A stretch of DNA of 64,000 nt from DASQPA01 sp963757335 (GCA_963757335.1 CAVWRJ010000024.1:124001-188000); one strand, 5' to 3'. Positions 34,211-43,708 are shown, numbered from the stretch's first letter. The notes: a model not told the origin generated them from the sequence alone. Numbers and translations: made by a program.

Positions 34211-36001
34211 CTACGCCTGGGCCGCCATGCTGGCGCCGACGTAGCCCTCGCGCTCGAGGAAGAGGAGGATCTCCTGCGCCGCCTCCTCCTGGGAGAGGAG
34301 GCTCGCGTCGATCACCAGATCGGCGTCGGTCGGCACCTCGTAGGGGTCGGAGATACCGGTGAACTCCTTGAGGATGCCGGCCCGCGCCTTGGCGTAGAGC
34401 CCCTTGCGGTCGCGCTCCTCGCAGGTCTCGATCGGCGTCGCGACGTGCACCAGGACGAAGCCGCCGCCCGGCTCGATCGTCGACCGCACTTCCTTGCGCA
34501 CGCTGTCGTAGGGCGCAATGGGGGCGCAGATGGCGATGCCGCCGTTCTTGGTGATCTCGGAGGCCACGTAGCCGATCCGCCGGATGTTGATGTCCCGGTG
34601 CTCCTTGGAGAAGTTGAGCTCGGAGGAGAGGTTCTTGCGCACCATGTCGCCGTCCAAGAGGGTCACCGGCCGGCCGCCGGTCTCCATGAACTTGACGAGG
34701 AGGACCGAGGCGATCGTCGACTTGCCGGCTCCGGAGAGGCCGGTCAGGAAGACCGTGAAGCCCTGCTTGTGGCGCGGCGGATGGGTGCGGCGGAGCTCCT
34801 CGCCGACCTCGGGGAAGGTGAACCAACCGGGCAGGTCGCGGCCCTCGGCCAGCCGCTGGCGCAGCTCAGTGCCCGAGATATCGAGCGTCCGCTTGCCCTC
34901 CGGCACCTCGTCGACGGGGAAGTAGGTATCCAGGTCCTCGACGTAGACGAGCTGCTTGAAGGGCACCATCGTCACCCCCAGCTCCGACTCGAACGAGCGC
35001 AGCAGCTCCTGGGCGTCGTAGGGGCCGTAGAAGGGCTTCCCCTGCGAGTCCTTGCCCGGGCCGGCGTGGTCTCTGCCGACGATGAAGTGGGTGCAGCCGT
35101 GGTTCTTCCGGATGGTGGCGTGGAGGACCGCCTCGCGCGGGCCGCCCATCCGCATGGCGAGCCCCAGGAGGGCGAGCTTCGCCGTGTGCTGCGGGAAGCG
35201 GGGGAGGACCGCCTGGTAGCAGCGCACCCGGGTGTAGTGGTCGAGGTCGCCCGGCTTGGTCATCCCCACGGTCGGGTGGATGAGGAGGTTCGCCTGCGCC
35301 TCCTTGGCGGCGCGGAGCGTCAGCTCGCAGTGGGCGCGGTGCATGGGGTTCCGGGTCTGGAAGGCGACCACCCGCCGCCAGCCCTCGCGGGCGAACTCGG
35401 CGCGCAGCTCGGCCGGGGTCTGGCGGAGCGAGCGGAAGTCGTAGTGGAGAGGGAGCTGCAGACCCTCCAGGCGGCCGCCGACGAAGACCGGCTGGGTCTT
35501 CTGGAGGAGATGGGCGACGCCGGGGTGCTTTAAATCGACGGTGCCGAAGACCGCCTGGGCGCTGGCCGCGAGGTCGGGCTCCCAGAGCTCCTCGACGTGG
35601 AGGGCGGCGAGCATCACCCCCTCGGGATCGCGGAGCGCAAGGACGCTCTTCCCGGGGGAGAGCTTCCCGGCCAGCTCGCGCGGGATGTCCAAGGTGATGG
35701 GGATCGTCCACAGGGTGCCGTCGGCCAGGCGCATGCGCTCGCAGACCGAGTCGTGGTCGGCCTTGCCGAGGAAACCGGTGAGCGGCGAGAAGCTGCCGTT
35801 CAAGAGCAGCTCCAGGTCGCAGAACTGGCGCGGGGTCAAGTCCCAGGACGGCCAGTCGCGGGAGGCCGCCTTGAGCTCGGCGGAGCGCTCGGGGGAGACG
35901 AGGAGGTTGACGAGAATGCCGCCGTGCGGCTCGATCAGGTGGTCGGCGCCCTTCTTGGAGCTCTCCGGCTCAGGGGCGGGGAAAGGTAGAGTTTTCGTCA
36001 T
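34211..36001 (-). CDS. sat-cysC: Bifunctional sulfate adenylyltransferase / adenylylsulfate kinase
   Basis: A 596-residue fusion. The N-terminal ATP sulfurylase part (about 1-400) has LNGSFSPLTGFLG, VAFQTRNPMHRAHCELTLRA (QxRNP and HxxH, about residues 213-222) and FIVGRDHAGPGKDSQG. The C-terminal APS kinase part starts near 415 with VFLTGLSGAGKSTIA (Walker A) and VTLLDGDMVRKNLSSELNFS, then APYDSVRKEVR and LVHVATPIETCEERDRKGLY. It makes APS then PAPS from sulfate and ATP. No PAPS reductase or sulfotransferase is in the window, so the use of the PAPS is open. Confidence 0.92.
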   Translation of the reverse strand: MTKTLPFPAPEPESSKKGADHLIEPHGGILVNLLVSPERSAELKAASRDWPSWDLTPRQFCDLELLLNGSFSPLTGFLGKADHDSVCERMRLADGTLWTIPITLDIPRELAGKLSPGKSVLALRDPEGVMLAALHVEELWEPDLAASAQAVFGTVDLKHPGVAHLLQKTQPVFVGGRLEGLQLPLHYDFRSLRQTPAELRAEFAREGWRRVVAFQTRNPMHRAHCELTLRAAKEAQANLLIHPTVGMTKPGDLDHYTRVRCYQAVLPRFPQHTAKLALLGLAMRMGGPREAVLHATIRKNHGCTHFIVGRDHAGPGKDSQGKPFYGPYDAQELLRSFESELGVTMVPFKQLVYVEDLDTYFPVDEVPEGKRTLDISGTELRQRLAEGRDLPGWFTFPEVGEELRRTHPPRHKQGFTVFLTGLSGAGKSTIASVLLVKFMETGGRPVTLLDGDMVRKNLSSELNFSKEHRDINIRRIGYVASEITKNGGIAICAPIAPYDSVRKEVRSTIEPGGGFVLVHVATPIETCEERDRKGLYAKARAGILKEFTGISDPYEVPTDADLVIDASLLSQEEAAQEILLFLEREGYVGASMAAQA

Positions 36002-36193
36002 GGCGCGGAGGTTTCCTGTGGGATGGGCAGAGAAGAGGCCTGGAGGCCGGCGTCTCGCTTTTGTCTATTGGATAGGAACAGAGTACGAAGGTCCGATTGG
36101 ATGAGCGCTTGAGTCCGCTCACCAGTAAGCCTCGTCAGTAAGCAAGGTGCAGGCGGCTGGCTTTTACGGGACTTGCATGCATGACCGCGTATT

Positions 36194-37420
36194 CTACGGC
36201 TCCCAGCCGCGGACCCACGCCGGGGCCGCCAGCCGGTTGCCGTCGGGCCTGACATCGCCGCTCAAGCTCAGCTTGGCGTCGAAGCCCACCCTACCGCCGA
36301 GGCTCACCTCCCCGCCGAGGCTCACCACCAGGCGATGGGGGCGGCCGTCCGCGGGGACTGGGGGACGATACCAGAGCCACCAGCGGCGGCCCAGGCTGTC
36401 CAAGGCGTCGTCGAGCTGGATCTCGTCCTGGACCACCCGGCCGGCGGTCGCCCGCGCCAGCAGGTGATGCGGGGCGAGCCACGGCAGGAGGGCCGCATCG
36501 AGCCGGAGATCGGCGGAGGCGCGGCGGGCCTTCACCTTCGGGTCTTCGGGGAAGCCGGAGAAGGGGTGGCCCTCCCCCAGGGTCGAGTTGTAGTCCGGGC
36601 GATCGAGGGCCGCGCTGCCCGGCGGGCGCTCGGGGGGCGGCGGCGGCGGCGGTGGCGGGCGCACGGCGAGGGGGATCGTCACCCAGCCGTAGGTCGCGAG
36701 CGTCTGCGCCGCGGCGGCGAAGGCGGCGGCGATGGGCGGGGTCGCCGGGATCGTCTCCCGCCCGGGCTCGGTCGCCAGGGTCAGGGCGTTGCTCTCGGCG
36801 GGCGAGATCGGGAGATCGGGGGCGCCGACCCAGAAGAGGGCCCGTGGCCGGCTCGACCGGCTCCGCGAGGCGAAGGCGATCAGGCGGTCGCACTGGCGGC
36901 GCACGGCTTCCAGGAGCCTCGGTTCCGGCAGGCTGGCGGCGCGGCCGGTAGTCGTGCCGGCGAGCTCGGCCAGGACCCCCGGCCAGACCGCCGCGTTCCG
37001 GCTGGCCGCGAGCGCCACCCGCGGCTCGGGATCGGCGATCACCAGCTCGACGCTCCCCAGGCTGCTCAGGCGCCCGATCCGCTTCGTCAGCAGGAGTGCC
37101 GCATCGTTGAGGGGACCGGCCGGGGCCAGCTCGGGGTCCAGGTAGACGACGATCTCCCAGTCCTTGGCGGTCGCGGCCTCGAGGCTCACCACCTCGTGGG
37201 GGAGGCCGTCCAAGAGGAGATGGAAGTCGGCGGGGCGCCGGGCACGCCTGAGGATGTCGATCGGCCGTGGCGCCGGCCTCTCGACCAGCACCCCGGCCTC
37301 GCGGACCTGGATCGTTTCGGTGTGGCGCGGCGGCTCGGGCGGGGGAGGAGGAGCGGCGCTCAAACTGGCCGCGAAGAGCACCCCGAGGGTGGCTCGCCGA
37401 CGGGATCTCCAGAGCTGCAT
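36194..37420 (-). CDS. Exported protein, possibly VWFA-related, function unknown
   Basis: A 408-residue protein; the start at 37420 gives a basic N-terminus and hydrophobic core (MQLWRSRRRATLGVLFAASL) ending at SAAPPPPPEPP, a plausible signal peptide. WEIVVYLDPELAPAG followed by RLSSLGSVELVIADPEP resembles the first strands of a VWFA-like fold found in many acidobacterial secreted proteins, but the metal-site residues are not obvious. Residues about 270-285 are a run of nine prolines from poly-G tract DNA. The C-terminal part is beta-rich (HRLVVSLGGEVSLGGRVGF). Co-transcribed with the upstream exported protein. Confidence 0.6.
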   Translation of the reverse strand: MQLWRSRRRATLGVLFAASLSAAPPPPPEPPRHTETIQVREAGVLVERPAPRPIDILRRARRPADFHLLLDGLPHEVVSLEAATAKDWEIVVYLDPELAPAGPLNDAALLLTKRIGRLSSLGSVELVIADPEPRVALAASRNAAVWPGVLAELAGTTTGRAASLPEPRLLEAVRRQCDRLIAFASRSRSSRPRALFWVGAPDLPISPAESNALTLATEPGRETIPATPPIAAAFAAAAQTLATYGWVTIPLAVRPPPPPPPPPERPPGSAALDRPDYNSTLGEGHPFSGFPEDPKVKARRASADLRLDAALLPWLAPHHLLARATAGRVVQDEIQLDDALDSLGRRWWLWYRPPVPADGRPHRLVVSLGGEVSLGGRVGFDAKLSLSGDVRPDGNRLAAPAWVRGWEP

Positions 37421-37434
37421 ACGGCCCGCTCCGC

Positions 37435-38070
37435 TTACGGCCGGGAGGGGGACGGCTCCGGCTGGTCGACGATGATCGTCGTGACGCCGCCGGCGGCGAG
37501 GGCGGGGATCAGCACCTCGCCCCGCTTCCACCAGGCGACGACGCAGCTGCGGCAGAAGTCGTCCGCCCGCCGGAGGTTGGCGGCGCTCACCCGGGTGACG
37601 ATGCCGTCGCAGAGGAAGCCGAGGACCGCGCCGTGCGACTCGTCGGCGGTGGTCTCGCCGACGGTCAGGTTCTGGGCGACGCCGCGCTGCTCGGGGGTGA
37701 GCTCGACGTGGCAGTCCCCTTTGACCTCGGACTTGCGCTCCGTCGAGCGGGCGACCTCATGGCCGGTCGCGTCGAGCAGCACGCCGTAGTACTGAACCTG
37801 CTGGTTGCGCTTCTCCGGCTTCGGGGGGACGGCCCAGTAGCGGCCGGCGCCGTCATGCTCCATCTGCACCCAGTAGAAGCCGCCGTGATCCGCCCAGCGG
37901 AAGTAGAGCCGGGTCGAGCCCCCGGGGGCCTCGCCCGCCGCCGTCGCGTGGACACTCTGATTGGCTTCGGTGCGAAAGCAGGGGACCTGCTCGACCATGA
38001 CCGACGGTTGGGCCCGGGCCTGAGTGGCCACCAGAAGGAGGGCGGCGGTCCAGAAGTGGCGTGCTCTCAT
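37435..38070 (-). CDS. Exported protein of unknown function
   Basis: A 211-residue protein with signal peptide MRARHFWTAALLLVATQARA. The mature part begins with a beta-sandwich-like region (STRLYFRWADHGGFYWVQME, RYWAVPPKPEKRNQQVQYYG) reminiscent of Fn3-like modules of secreted acidobacterial proteins. Five cysteines (CFRTEAN, GDCHVEL, FLCDG, FCRSC) could form disulfides. A hydrophobic stretch near the C-terminus (VLIPALAAGGVTTIIV) may anchor it in a membrane. 14 bp upstream of the other exported protein. Confidence 0.6.
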   Translation of the reverse strand: MRARHFWTAALLLVATQARAQPSVMVEQVPCFRTEANQSVHATAAGEAPGGSTRLYFRWADHGGFYWVQMEHDGAGRYWAVPPKPEKRNQQVQYYGVLLDATGHEVARSTERKSEVKGDCHVELTPEQRGVAQNLTVGETTADESHGAVLGFLCDGIVTRVSAANLRRADDFCRSCVVAWWKRGEVLIPALAAGGVTTIIVDQPEPSPSRP

Positions 38071-38172
38071 GTCGAGCCTCCCTGCGGGTCGCGGATTAGG
38101 ACGAAAAACGGATCGCTCTTATTCTATGTCAACTTCCGCCTGTACGGGTAGTGGCTAGTGCTCCGTCAGTCT

Positions 38173-38777
38173 GTCCCTCCCCCCATCCCCTTCCACGCGC
38201 CCGCCCGCGACCGAGTTCCCCGCCACAGCGCTCCAAGCCATGAGCAGGTAGATCGAGATCCGAGATACGGCTCTCCAAGCGTGAGCGAGGCGTCTCAAAG
38301 TCAGGGGTACGGGTCTCCAGACCAGAGATATGGGGACTCCGACTCGGAGATACGGGGGCGCAAGGTTCGAGATACGGGTCTCCAGGCCGGAGACACGGGG
38401 GCGCAGACTCTGAGTACGGGGGCGCAGAGTCTGGGATACGGGTCTCCAGGCCGGAGACACGGGGCTCAGACTCAAAGCTACCGGGGCTCAGACTCAGAGT
38501 ACGGGGGCGCAGAGTCTGAGACACGGGGTCGGCAAACCGTAGGAACCTGCGTGGAGGAATAGGGTGGGGATCAGGACTTCTGGCTCGGCAGATTTCCTGC
38601 CGCGCAGGCTCTAGCTAGCGCTTCGTCCGTCTTGGAAGGATAGGTAGAGGCTTCGCGTCGCTTGGTCCCGCAGAGCTTCCGCAAGCAAACGCTCTCGTAA
38701 AGAGCCGGCTTGAGAAGAGTCCTCGCCGAAGCGTCCCTCCCCCCTGGGCGGGCGGGTGGAAGGGGATGGGGGGAGGA
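38173..38777. repeat. 605-bp non-coding segment bounded by 33-34-bp inverted repeats
   Basis: 38173-38206 reads GTCCCTCCCCCCATCCCCTT... and 38746-38777 is its reverse complement with one indel and one mismatch. Between them lie repeat array B (38262-38535) and about 200 bp with no supported gene. Together with flanking sequence this explains the gap 38071-38863. Confidence 0.65.
38262..38535. repeat. Degenerate 21-22-bp tandem repeat array (array B)
   Basis: About 13 units on the pattern GAGATACGGG...CCAGGCCG or GAGTACGGGGGCGCAGAGTC. Two identical longer blocks (GATACGGGTCTCCAGGCCGG then AGACACGGGG) occur about 64 bp apart, again near three unit lengths. Shares unit length and the GAGTC/GAGAC flavour with array A. 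On the minus strand it reads as SGLETRI-like heptapeptides, a spurious reading frame. Confidence 0.75.
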
Positions 38778-38863
38778 CAGGAGGGGGGTGGCATTGCGCC
38801 AGTCGCGCCAGTGTCCTGGGTGATTTTCTACGGCGATGCGGGGCACCGAAGGCTGACGAACCC

Positions 38864-40432
38864 CTAGCCCGGAGGGCCCCCGGTGATCCGCCGGACGTAG
38901 GAGTCCACGTACGGGGTCTTCTGGAGCTTGGGGAGCGACCGCTTGAGCGCCGCCGTCGCCGCCGGCGAGTCGCCCGCCTCGAAGAGCGAGACCGCGAGGT
39001 AGAAGAGGAGCTCGGGGCGGTCGTCCCCCGGCTCGCCGGCGCGCCTGAAGAAGGCGACGGCGTCCATCCACCGCGAGTTGCGGTAGGCGGTCTCTCCGGC
39101 CAGATACTGCGCCTCCTTGGAATCGGGGTGGGCATCGGCCACCTCGCGGGCGAGGCGCAGAGCCTCCTTCAGATCCTTGGTGGGCGAGTTGGCGGCGAGC
39201 AGGCGGCGAACCCGCTCCATGGCCTCCCGCTCGGCCGGTGAGAACGGGCGCCCGTTGGTATTTGGGGAGGGTGAAGGGGGGGCCGGATTGGCGGCAGTGG
39301 GGCCGGCGGCCGGCGGGGCGGCGGGTGCGGTCGGCTTGGCGCCCGTCCGGTCCGGCGCGGCCGGCGTGGGCCTCGTGGGTACTGGAGCCTGAGCCGGCGG
39401 CTTGGCCGGAGGCGGGGCAGACGGGGCAGACGACGGCGGCGTGGCCGGGCCCGCCGGCCCCGCCGGCCCTGGATGCTGGGCGACCTGCTGCGCCAGGGCG
39501 GCGATCCGCTTGTCCTCGCGGAGCTGCGGCGGCAGCGCCCGCACCTGCTCCTCGGCCTTGCGCCAGGCCCCGAGCTCCACCCGGCAGCCGAGGAGGGCGG
39601 TGGCGTAGCGGGCCTCGCGCGCCGCGAGCGGGCAGGGTTCGAGGTCGGCGAGCGCCTCCGGGCAGTGCCGGCCGTAGGCGCGGGCCAGGCCGCGCATGCA
39701 GGTCGCCCGCGGGTCCTGCGGGGCGGTGGCGGCGGCCTGCTCGGCGCGGGCGATCGCCGGCTCGGCCCTCCCCTCGTCGAGGTCGAGCTCGGCGGCGAGG
39801 AGGTTCCAGATCAGGCTCCTGGGCTCCCGGGCGAGCCGGGCCTCGAGCTCGCGGCGCCGCTCCTTGGCGGGGAGGGCGGCGATCTCCACCTCCGCCTTGT
39901 GCTCCAGGAGCGGTTTCCAGACCGGGATGGTCTCCAGGGTCGCGCTGGGGATGAGCAGCACCAGCTTCTGCTCGAAGAGGGTGCGCAGCTCGGGCGGCAG
40001 CTGGACCTTGCCGTAGGCGCCGAAGCGGTCCTCCACCTCGGCGAGCCGGCGGAAGGTCTCGCGGAAGCCCTCGGCGTCGTTGGCCGCTCCCTGGGCGACG
40101 GCGAGGCGGACGAGGCAGTCGGTCAGCGGCTGGGGGAGGTCGAGGAGGCCGAAGCAGGCCAGGCGGAGGTCCTTGGCCGCCGCCCCGTAGTCGGCGCGGT
40201 CGTAGGCGATCCGGCCGTCCCGCAGGAGGCCGAGGTAGAACGGGTCCGGGGTCCCGGCGGCCGGCTGGGACATCGCGGCAGTGGCGAGAGGCGTGCGCGC
40301 CGGGGTCGGCGGCGGAGATGCCGGCGTCTCGGCCGGGAGGACGCCGTCATCGCCGCCAGTCGCCAGCAGGGCGCAGAGCGCGAGGGCGGCGAACGGGCGG
40401 CTCCGAAGCTCTTTCTCCTTGGCGTCTCTCAC
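38864..40432 (-). CDS. TPR-containing protein of the polysaccharide export operon
   Basis: A 522-residue protein. The N-terminus has a basic stretch and AALALCALLATGG, a possible signal or anchor. Helical repeat regions flank a central Pro/Ala-rich linker (about 330-410, PGPAGPAGPATPPSSAPSAP). The C-terminal region has clear TPR-like pairs: AREVADAHPDSKEAQYLAGE, YRNSRWMDAVAFFRRAG, LLFYLAVSLFEAGDSPAATA. The linker is partly encoded by a 9-bp repeat (39414-39467). Last gene after CpsB-like, Wzc and Wza, so it may scaffold the export machinery; direct function unknown. Confidence 0.7.
   Translation of the reverse strand: MRDAKEKELRSRPFAALALCALLATGGDDGVLPAETPASPPPTPARTPLATAAMSQPAAGTPDPFYLGLLRDGRIAYDRADYGAAAKDLRLACFGLLDLPQPLTDCLVRLAVAQGAANDAEGFRETFRRLAEVEDRFGAYGKVQLPPELRTLFEQKLVLLIPSATLETIPVWKPLLEHKAEVEIAALPAKERRRELEARLAREPRSLIWNLLAAELDLDEGRAEPAIARAEQAAATAPQDPRATCMRGLARAYGRHCPEALADLEPCPLAAREARYATALLGCRVELGAWRKAEEQVRALPPQLREDKRIAALAQQVAQHPGPAGPAGPATPPSSAPSAPPPAKPPAQAPVPTRPTPAAPDRTGAKPTAPAAPPAAGPTAANPAPPSPSPNTNGRPFSPAEREAMERVRRLLAANSPTKDLKEALRLAREVADAHPDSKEAQYLAGETAYRNSRWMDAVAFFRRAGEPGDDRPELLFYLAVSLFEAGDSPAATAALKRSLPKLQKTPYVDSYVRRITGGPPG
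39414..39467. repeat. 9-bp tandem repeat, six units, in TPR protein linker
   Basis: GGGGCAGAC twice, GACGGCGGC, GTGGCCGGG, then CCCGCCGGC twice; encodes the PAGPAGPA-type linker. Confidence 0.7.
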
Positions 40433-40448
40433 GGCCGGGAGCGCCCTG

Positions 40449-41339
40449 TCAGGCGGCCGACGAGCGACCCGGAGAGCCGGGAGGAGCCGGAGGCGTCGGG
40501 GGAGCCCGGCCAGCCGGCTTTACGTGCGCCGCGGGGGAGCCCGGTGGACTTGCGGGCCGCCGAGTCCGGCCGTGGGAGCTCCGGGGGTAGCGGGGGTAGC
40601 GGGGGTACGGAGGCAGGGGCCGGTCCTCCAGCACCGCCCGCGGATTTTCGGTGGTCAAACGGATCGCCGTCTCCTCCCCCCAGCGCTCGCGGAGGGTCTT
40701 ATAGGCCCGTGCGAGGCCCGGCGGCCGGCGGAGGAGGTCGTGCGAGTCGCTCGCCACGAAGTGGGCGAGGCCGGCCTCGATCAGCCGGTGGGTACAGCTC
40801 TGGGCACGGCGCCCGAATTCGCCGGTGACGCTCATCCCGGTCACCTGGGTCGTGGCGCCGAGCCCGACCAGGTGGGCGAGCACCGCCTCGTCCTCGGCGA
40901 GGAAGGGGATGAACTCGGGGTGGGCGAGGACCGGCCGCCAGCCGCCGACCACCAGCTCGTGGACGAGGTCGGCCGCAGCCTGCGTCGTCGAGGAGGCGGC
41001 GAATTCGAGCAGCAGGTAGCGCGACCCGGCGAGGGGGAGGATACCGGCCTCCTCGTCCGCTTCCAGCCGCAGCACCTCGGCCAGGAGCTCCGAGTCGACA
41101 TGGATCTCGCCGCCGGCGAAGATGCGGATTTCCGGCGCCACCGCCGCGGCGAGCTCGCCGCAGAGGGCGGAGAGCACCGCACGGTCGCCGTTCCACCAGA
41201 CTCCACGCCGCTGGTGGGGCGTCGCCACCATGGCCTCGCAGCCCGCGGCGGCCGCGGCGCGGCACATGGCGATCGACTCCGCCAGGCTCTGGGCGCCGTC
41301 GTCGATGCCGGGCAGGATGTGGCAGTGGAGGTCGATCAT
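40449..41339 (-). CDS. CpsB/YwqE-type PHP tyrosine phosphatase
   Basis: A 296-residue PHP-domain protein: MIDLHCHILPGIDDGAQSL (His5, His7), MVATPHQRRGVW, YLLLEFAAS, RPVLAHPEFIPFL and FVASDSHDLLRRPPGL provide the metal-binding set of CpsB-family phosphatases. It dephosphorylates the tyrosine cluster of its cognate BY-kinase, here the Wzc-like protein whose stop overlaps its start. The C-terminal tail (YPRYPRYPRSS and Pro-rich) is added by a 9-bp repeat at 40582-40608 and is probably disordered. Confidence 0.85.
   Translation of the reverse strand: MIDLHCHILPGIDDGAQSLAESIAMCRAAAAAGCEAMVATPHQRRGVWWNGDRAVLSALCGELAAAVAPEIRIFAGGEIHVDSELLAEVLRLEADEEAGILPLAGSRYLLLEFAASSTTQAAADLVHELVVGGWRPVLAHPEFIPFLAEDEAVLAHLVGLGATTQVTGMSVTGEFGRRAQSCTHRLIEAGLAHFVASDSHDLLRRPPGLARAYKTLRERWGEETAIRLTTENPRAVLEDRPLPPYPRYPRYPRSSHGRTRRPASPPGSPAAHVKPAGRAPPTPPAPPGSPGRSSAA
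40582..40608. repeat. 9-bp tandem repeat, three units, at 3' end of phosphatase gene
   Basis: CGGGGGTAG, CGGGGGTAG, CGGGGGTAC, nearly the same unit as in 10755-10781. Encodes the PYPRYPRYPR tail. Confidence 0.75.
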
Positions 41340-43708
41340 CAGGCGGCCGAGCCGGCTTTGGGAGCGCTGGCGCTCTCCGGGGCGGCGGCATACAACTCGT
41401 AGGAGCGGTAGCGCTTGTACATCCCCGCCTGGGTCGACTGATAGCGGTTGAGCACCGCCCCGAGGATCTTGATGTCCGCTTGCTGCAGGCGGTCGCGGCA
41501 GAGGCGCGCCTCCTCGCGGGTCACCTTGCCGCTCCGGAGGGTCAGGATGACGCCGTCGGCGAGGACGCCGACCAGGGTGGCGTCGGTGACCGCGAGCGCC
41601 GGCGGGCTGTCGATGATGACGTAGTCGAAGCGCTCGCGGACCGTCTTCAGGAACTCCTGCATGCGTTCCGAGGAGAGCAGCTCCGAGGGGTTGGGGGGAA
41701 TCGGCCCCGACGGGGTGAGCCACAGGTTGGGGACCATCGTGGGGAGGAAGATGTCGTCGAGCTCGGCCGTCGCCGTGAGATGAGAGACGAGGCCGACCTG
41801 ATTCGAGGCCTTGAAGACCTGGTGGAGGCGCGGCTTGCGCAGGTCGCAGTCGACGATCAGGACCGGCCGGCCGAGCTGGGCCAGGACGATCGCCAGGTTG
41901 GACGCGGTCGCCGTCTTCCCCTCTCCCGCCACCGCCGAGGTCACGGCCACCACCCGAAGCTCGCGGGCGGAGGAGAGGAGGAGCGCCGTGCGGAGCGACC
42001 GGTAGGCCTCGGAGATCGGGGTGCGCGGCCGGTCGTGGGGGACGAGCTCGATCTGGGTCGGCAGGTTCGCGGGCGGCGCCTTCTTGCGCTCCAGCCATTC
42101 GGCGGGCGCGGATTTCCCCTTCTTGGCCGGGCGTACCCGCGCCCCCGGCACCTCGGAAGCGCTGCCGCCGGACGTCCCGTAGGCGCCGTAGCTGCCATAC
42201 CCATAGCGCTCGTAGCCGTACAGCCGCCCGGCCTCGTAGATGTCCTGAATCACCGCGAGGGTGGGGAGGGCGAGGCGCCGCTCGACCTCCTCCGGCGACT
42301 TCATGGAGCGGTCCATGAACTCGATGAGGAGCGAGCAGCCGACGCCGATCAGGAGCCCGAGGAGAAGCCCGTAGGAGAGATCCTTGCGGAGCGAGGGCTG
42401 GAAGGGGCCGCCGGGCACCAGGGCGTGGTCGACGATGTGGATGTTCGAGTCCCGGGTGTCCTGGAGGCGCGCCTGCACGTCGTTTTCCGACTGCTTGCGC
42501 ATCAGCTCGTTCAAGAGGTCGCGGCGGGTTTTGATCTCCACTCCCAGGTTGTTGTAGACGACCGCCTCGGAGTTCTGGTCCATGGCGTCCGACTTGAGCT
42601 TGCCGATCTCGGTTTCGAGCGACTGCTCCTGGCGCAGAGCGGTCATGTAGCCCGCGTAGGCGCTCTTCTTGGCGGTCTCGACCACCTCGTCGATGGCGGC
42701 CTTCAAGTGCTGCTGCCCCTTGTCGATCTCCGCTTTCCTCGCCACCATGTCGGGGTGCTCGGGCTTGTAGACCTTGAGCTTGGCCTCGTACTCGGTCTCG
42801 CGCTTGCGCTGTTCGGTACGCATGTCGCCCACGACGCCGGGGGCCAGGGTGTCGGCGATCGTCTCCTTGGGGGCGGTCAGCAGCTCCTTGTAGGAGGCCT
42901 CCTTCTCGATGCGGGTCTTCTTCGCTCCGATGTAGTTGCCGTTCAAGGCCTCCAGGCGCTGCAGGGTGACGTTCGAGCCCGGCTCCAGGGTGACGATATC
43001 CTTCCTCCGGCTGAAGGCCTGGAGCTTCGTCTCCTTGTCGTCGATCTCCCGCTTCAGGGTCTCGATCTGGGTGGTCAGGAAGGTCGAGGCCTTGCCCGCC
43101 GAGGTGTAGCGGTTCTCGATCCCCATGTCGATGAACGACTCGGCGAAGGCGTTGGCGGCCTTGGCGGCGAACTCGGGGTTGCCCGAGCGGAAGGAGAGCG
43201 CGACCAGCTGGGTGCTCCGCACCGGCTCGACGGTGAGACCGCCCTGGAGCTGCCCGGCGAGGATGCCCAGGGTCGCCTGATCGTCCTCGGCGGAGGGGCC
43301 CTTGCGGGCATCCCGCACCGCGGCCCGCCCCGGGTTCCAGGCCGGGTCCTCGACGAGGTCGAGGCTCTTGACCACCCGTTCCGCCAGACCGCGGCTCTCG
43401 AGCAGCTTGTACTGGGTGGGGTAGTACTCCATGTCGAAGTAGCTGTCGAGCCAGGGGGCCTGGTTCGAGAGCACGGGGGCCAGGCTCCGGCGCTCGATCT
43501 GGATCAGCGACGTCGCCATGTAGAGCTTGGGGGTGACCGAGTAGTGGACGGCCGCCGCGGCGACCGTCGTCAGGCAGGCGGCGACGACGAGCTTCCAGTG
43601 GCGGCGGACCACCACCAGGTACTCGGCGAGGTTGAAATCGGACTCGGGCTCGTCCGGGAACGGATTGGGCTCGTCGTAAGAGACGTCGGGTGATTTTGCA
43701 GGCAGCAT
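41339..43708 (-). CDS. wzc: Wzc/GumC-type polysaccharide co-polymerase and tyrosine autokinase
   Basis: A 789-residue protein. The N-terminal Wzz domain begins NLAEYLVVVRRHWKLVVAAC (first membrane helix) and a long coiled-coil periplasmic region follows; the second helix is near YGLLLGLLIGVGCSLLIEF. The cytoplasmic BY-kinase domain (about 560-770) has TSAVAGEGKTATASNLAIVL (Walker A), LIVDCDLRKPRLHQVF (Walker A') and FDYVIIDSPPALAVTDA (Walker B). The C-terminus carries the tyrosine cluster RYQSTQAGMYKRYRSYELY. It controls chain length and export with Wza. Start and stop overlap both neighbours. Confidence 0.92.
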   Translation of the reverse strand: MLPAKSPDVSYDEPNPFPDEPESDFNLAEYLVVVRRHWKLVVAACLTTVAAAAVHYSVTPKLYMATSLIQIERRSLAPVLSNQAPWLDSYFDMEYYPTQYKLLESRGLAERVVKSLDLVEDPAWNPGRAAVRDARKGPSAEDDQATLGILAGQLQGGLTVEPVRSTQLVALSFRSGNPEFAAKAANAFAESFIDMGIENRYTSAGKASTFLTTQIETLKREIDDKETKLQAFSRRKDIVTLEPGSNVTLQRLEALNGNYIGAKKTRIEKEASYKELLTAPKETIADTLAPGVVGDMRTEQRKRETEYEAKLKVYKPEHPDMVARKAEIDKGQQHLKAAIDEVVETAKKSAYAGYMTALRQEQSLETEIGKLKSDAMDQNSEAVVYNNLGVEIKTRRDLLNELMRKQSENDVQARLQDTRDSNIHIVDHALVPGGPFQPSLRKDLSYGLLLGLLIGVGCSLLIEFMDRSMKSPEEVERRLALPTLAVIQDIYEAGRLYGYERYGYGSYGAYGTSGGSASEVPGARVRPAKKGKSAPAEWLERKKAPPANLPTQIELVPHDRPRTPISEAYRSLRTALLLSSARELRVVAVTSAVAGEGKTATASNLAIVLAQLGRPVLIVDCDLRKPRLHQVFKASNQVGLVSHLTATAELDDIFLPTMVPNLWLTPSGPIPPNPSELLSSERMQEFLKTVRERFDYVIIDSPPALAVTDATLVGVLADGVILTLRSGKVTREEARLCRDRLQQADIKILGAVLNRYQSTQAGMYKRYRSYELYAAAPESASAPKAGSAA

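Noticed and set aside
38129..38524. Minus-strand frame of heptapeptide repeats (SGLETRI-like)
   Set aside because: Another consequence of 21-bp periodicity; unit lengths vary between 20 and 22, which breaks any constant protein repeat.
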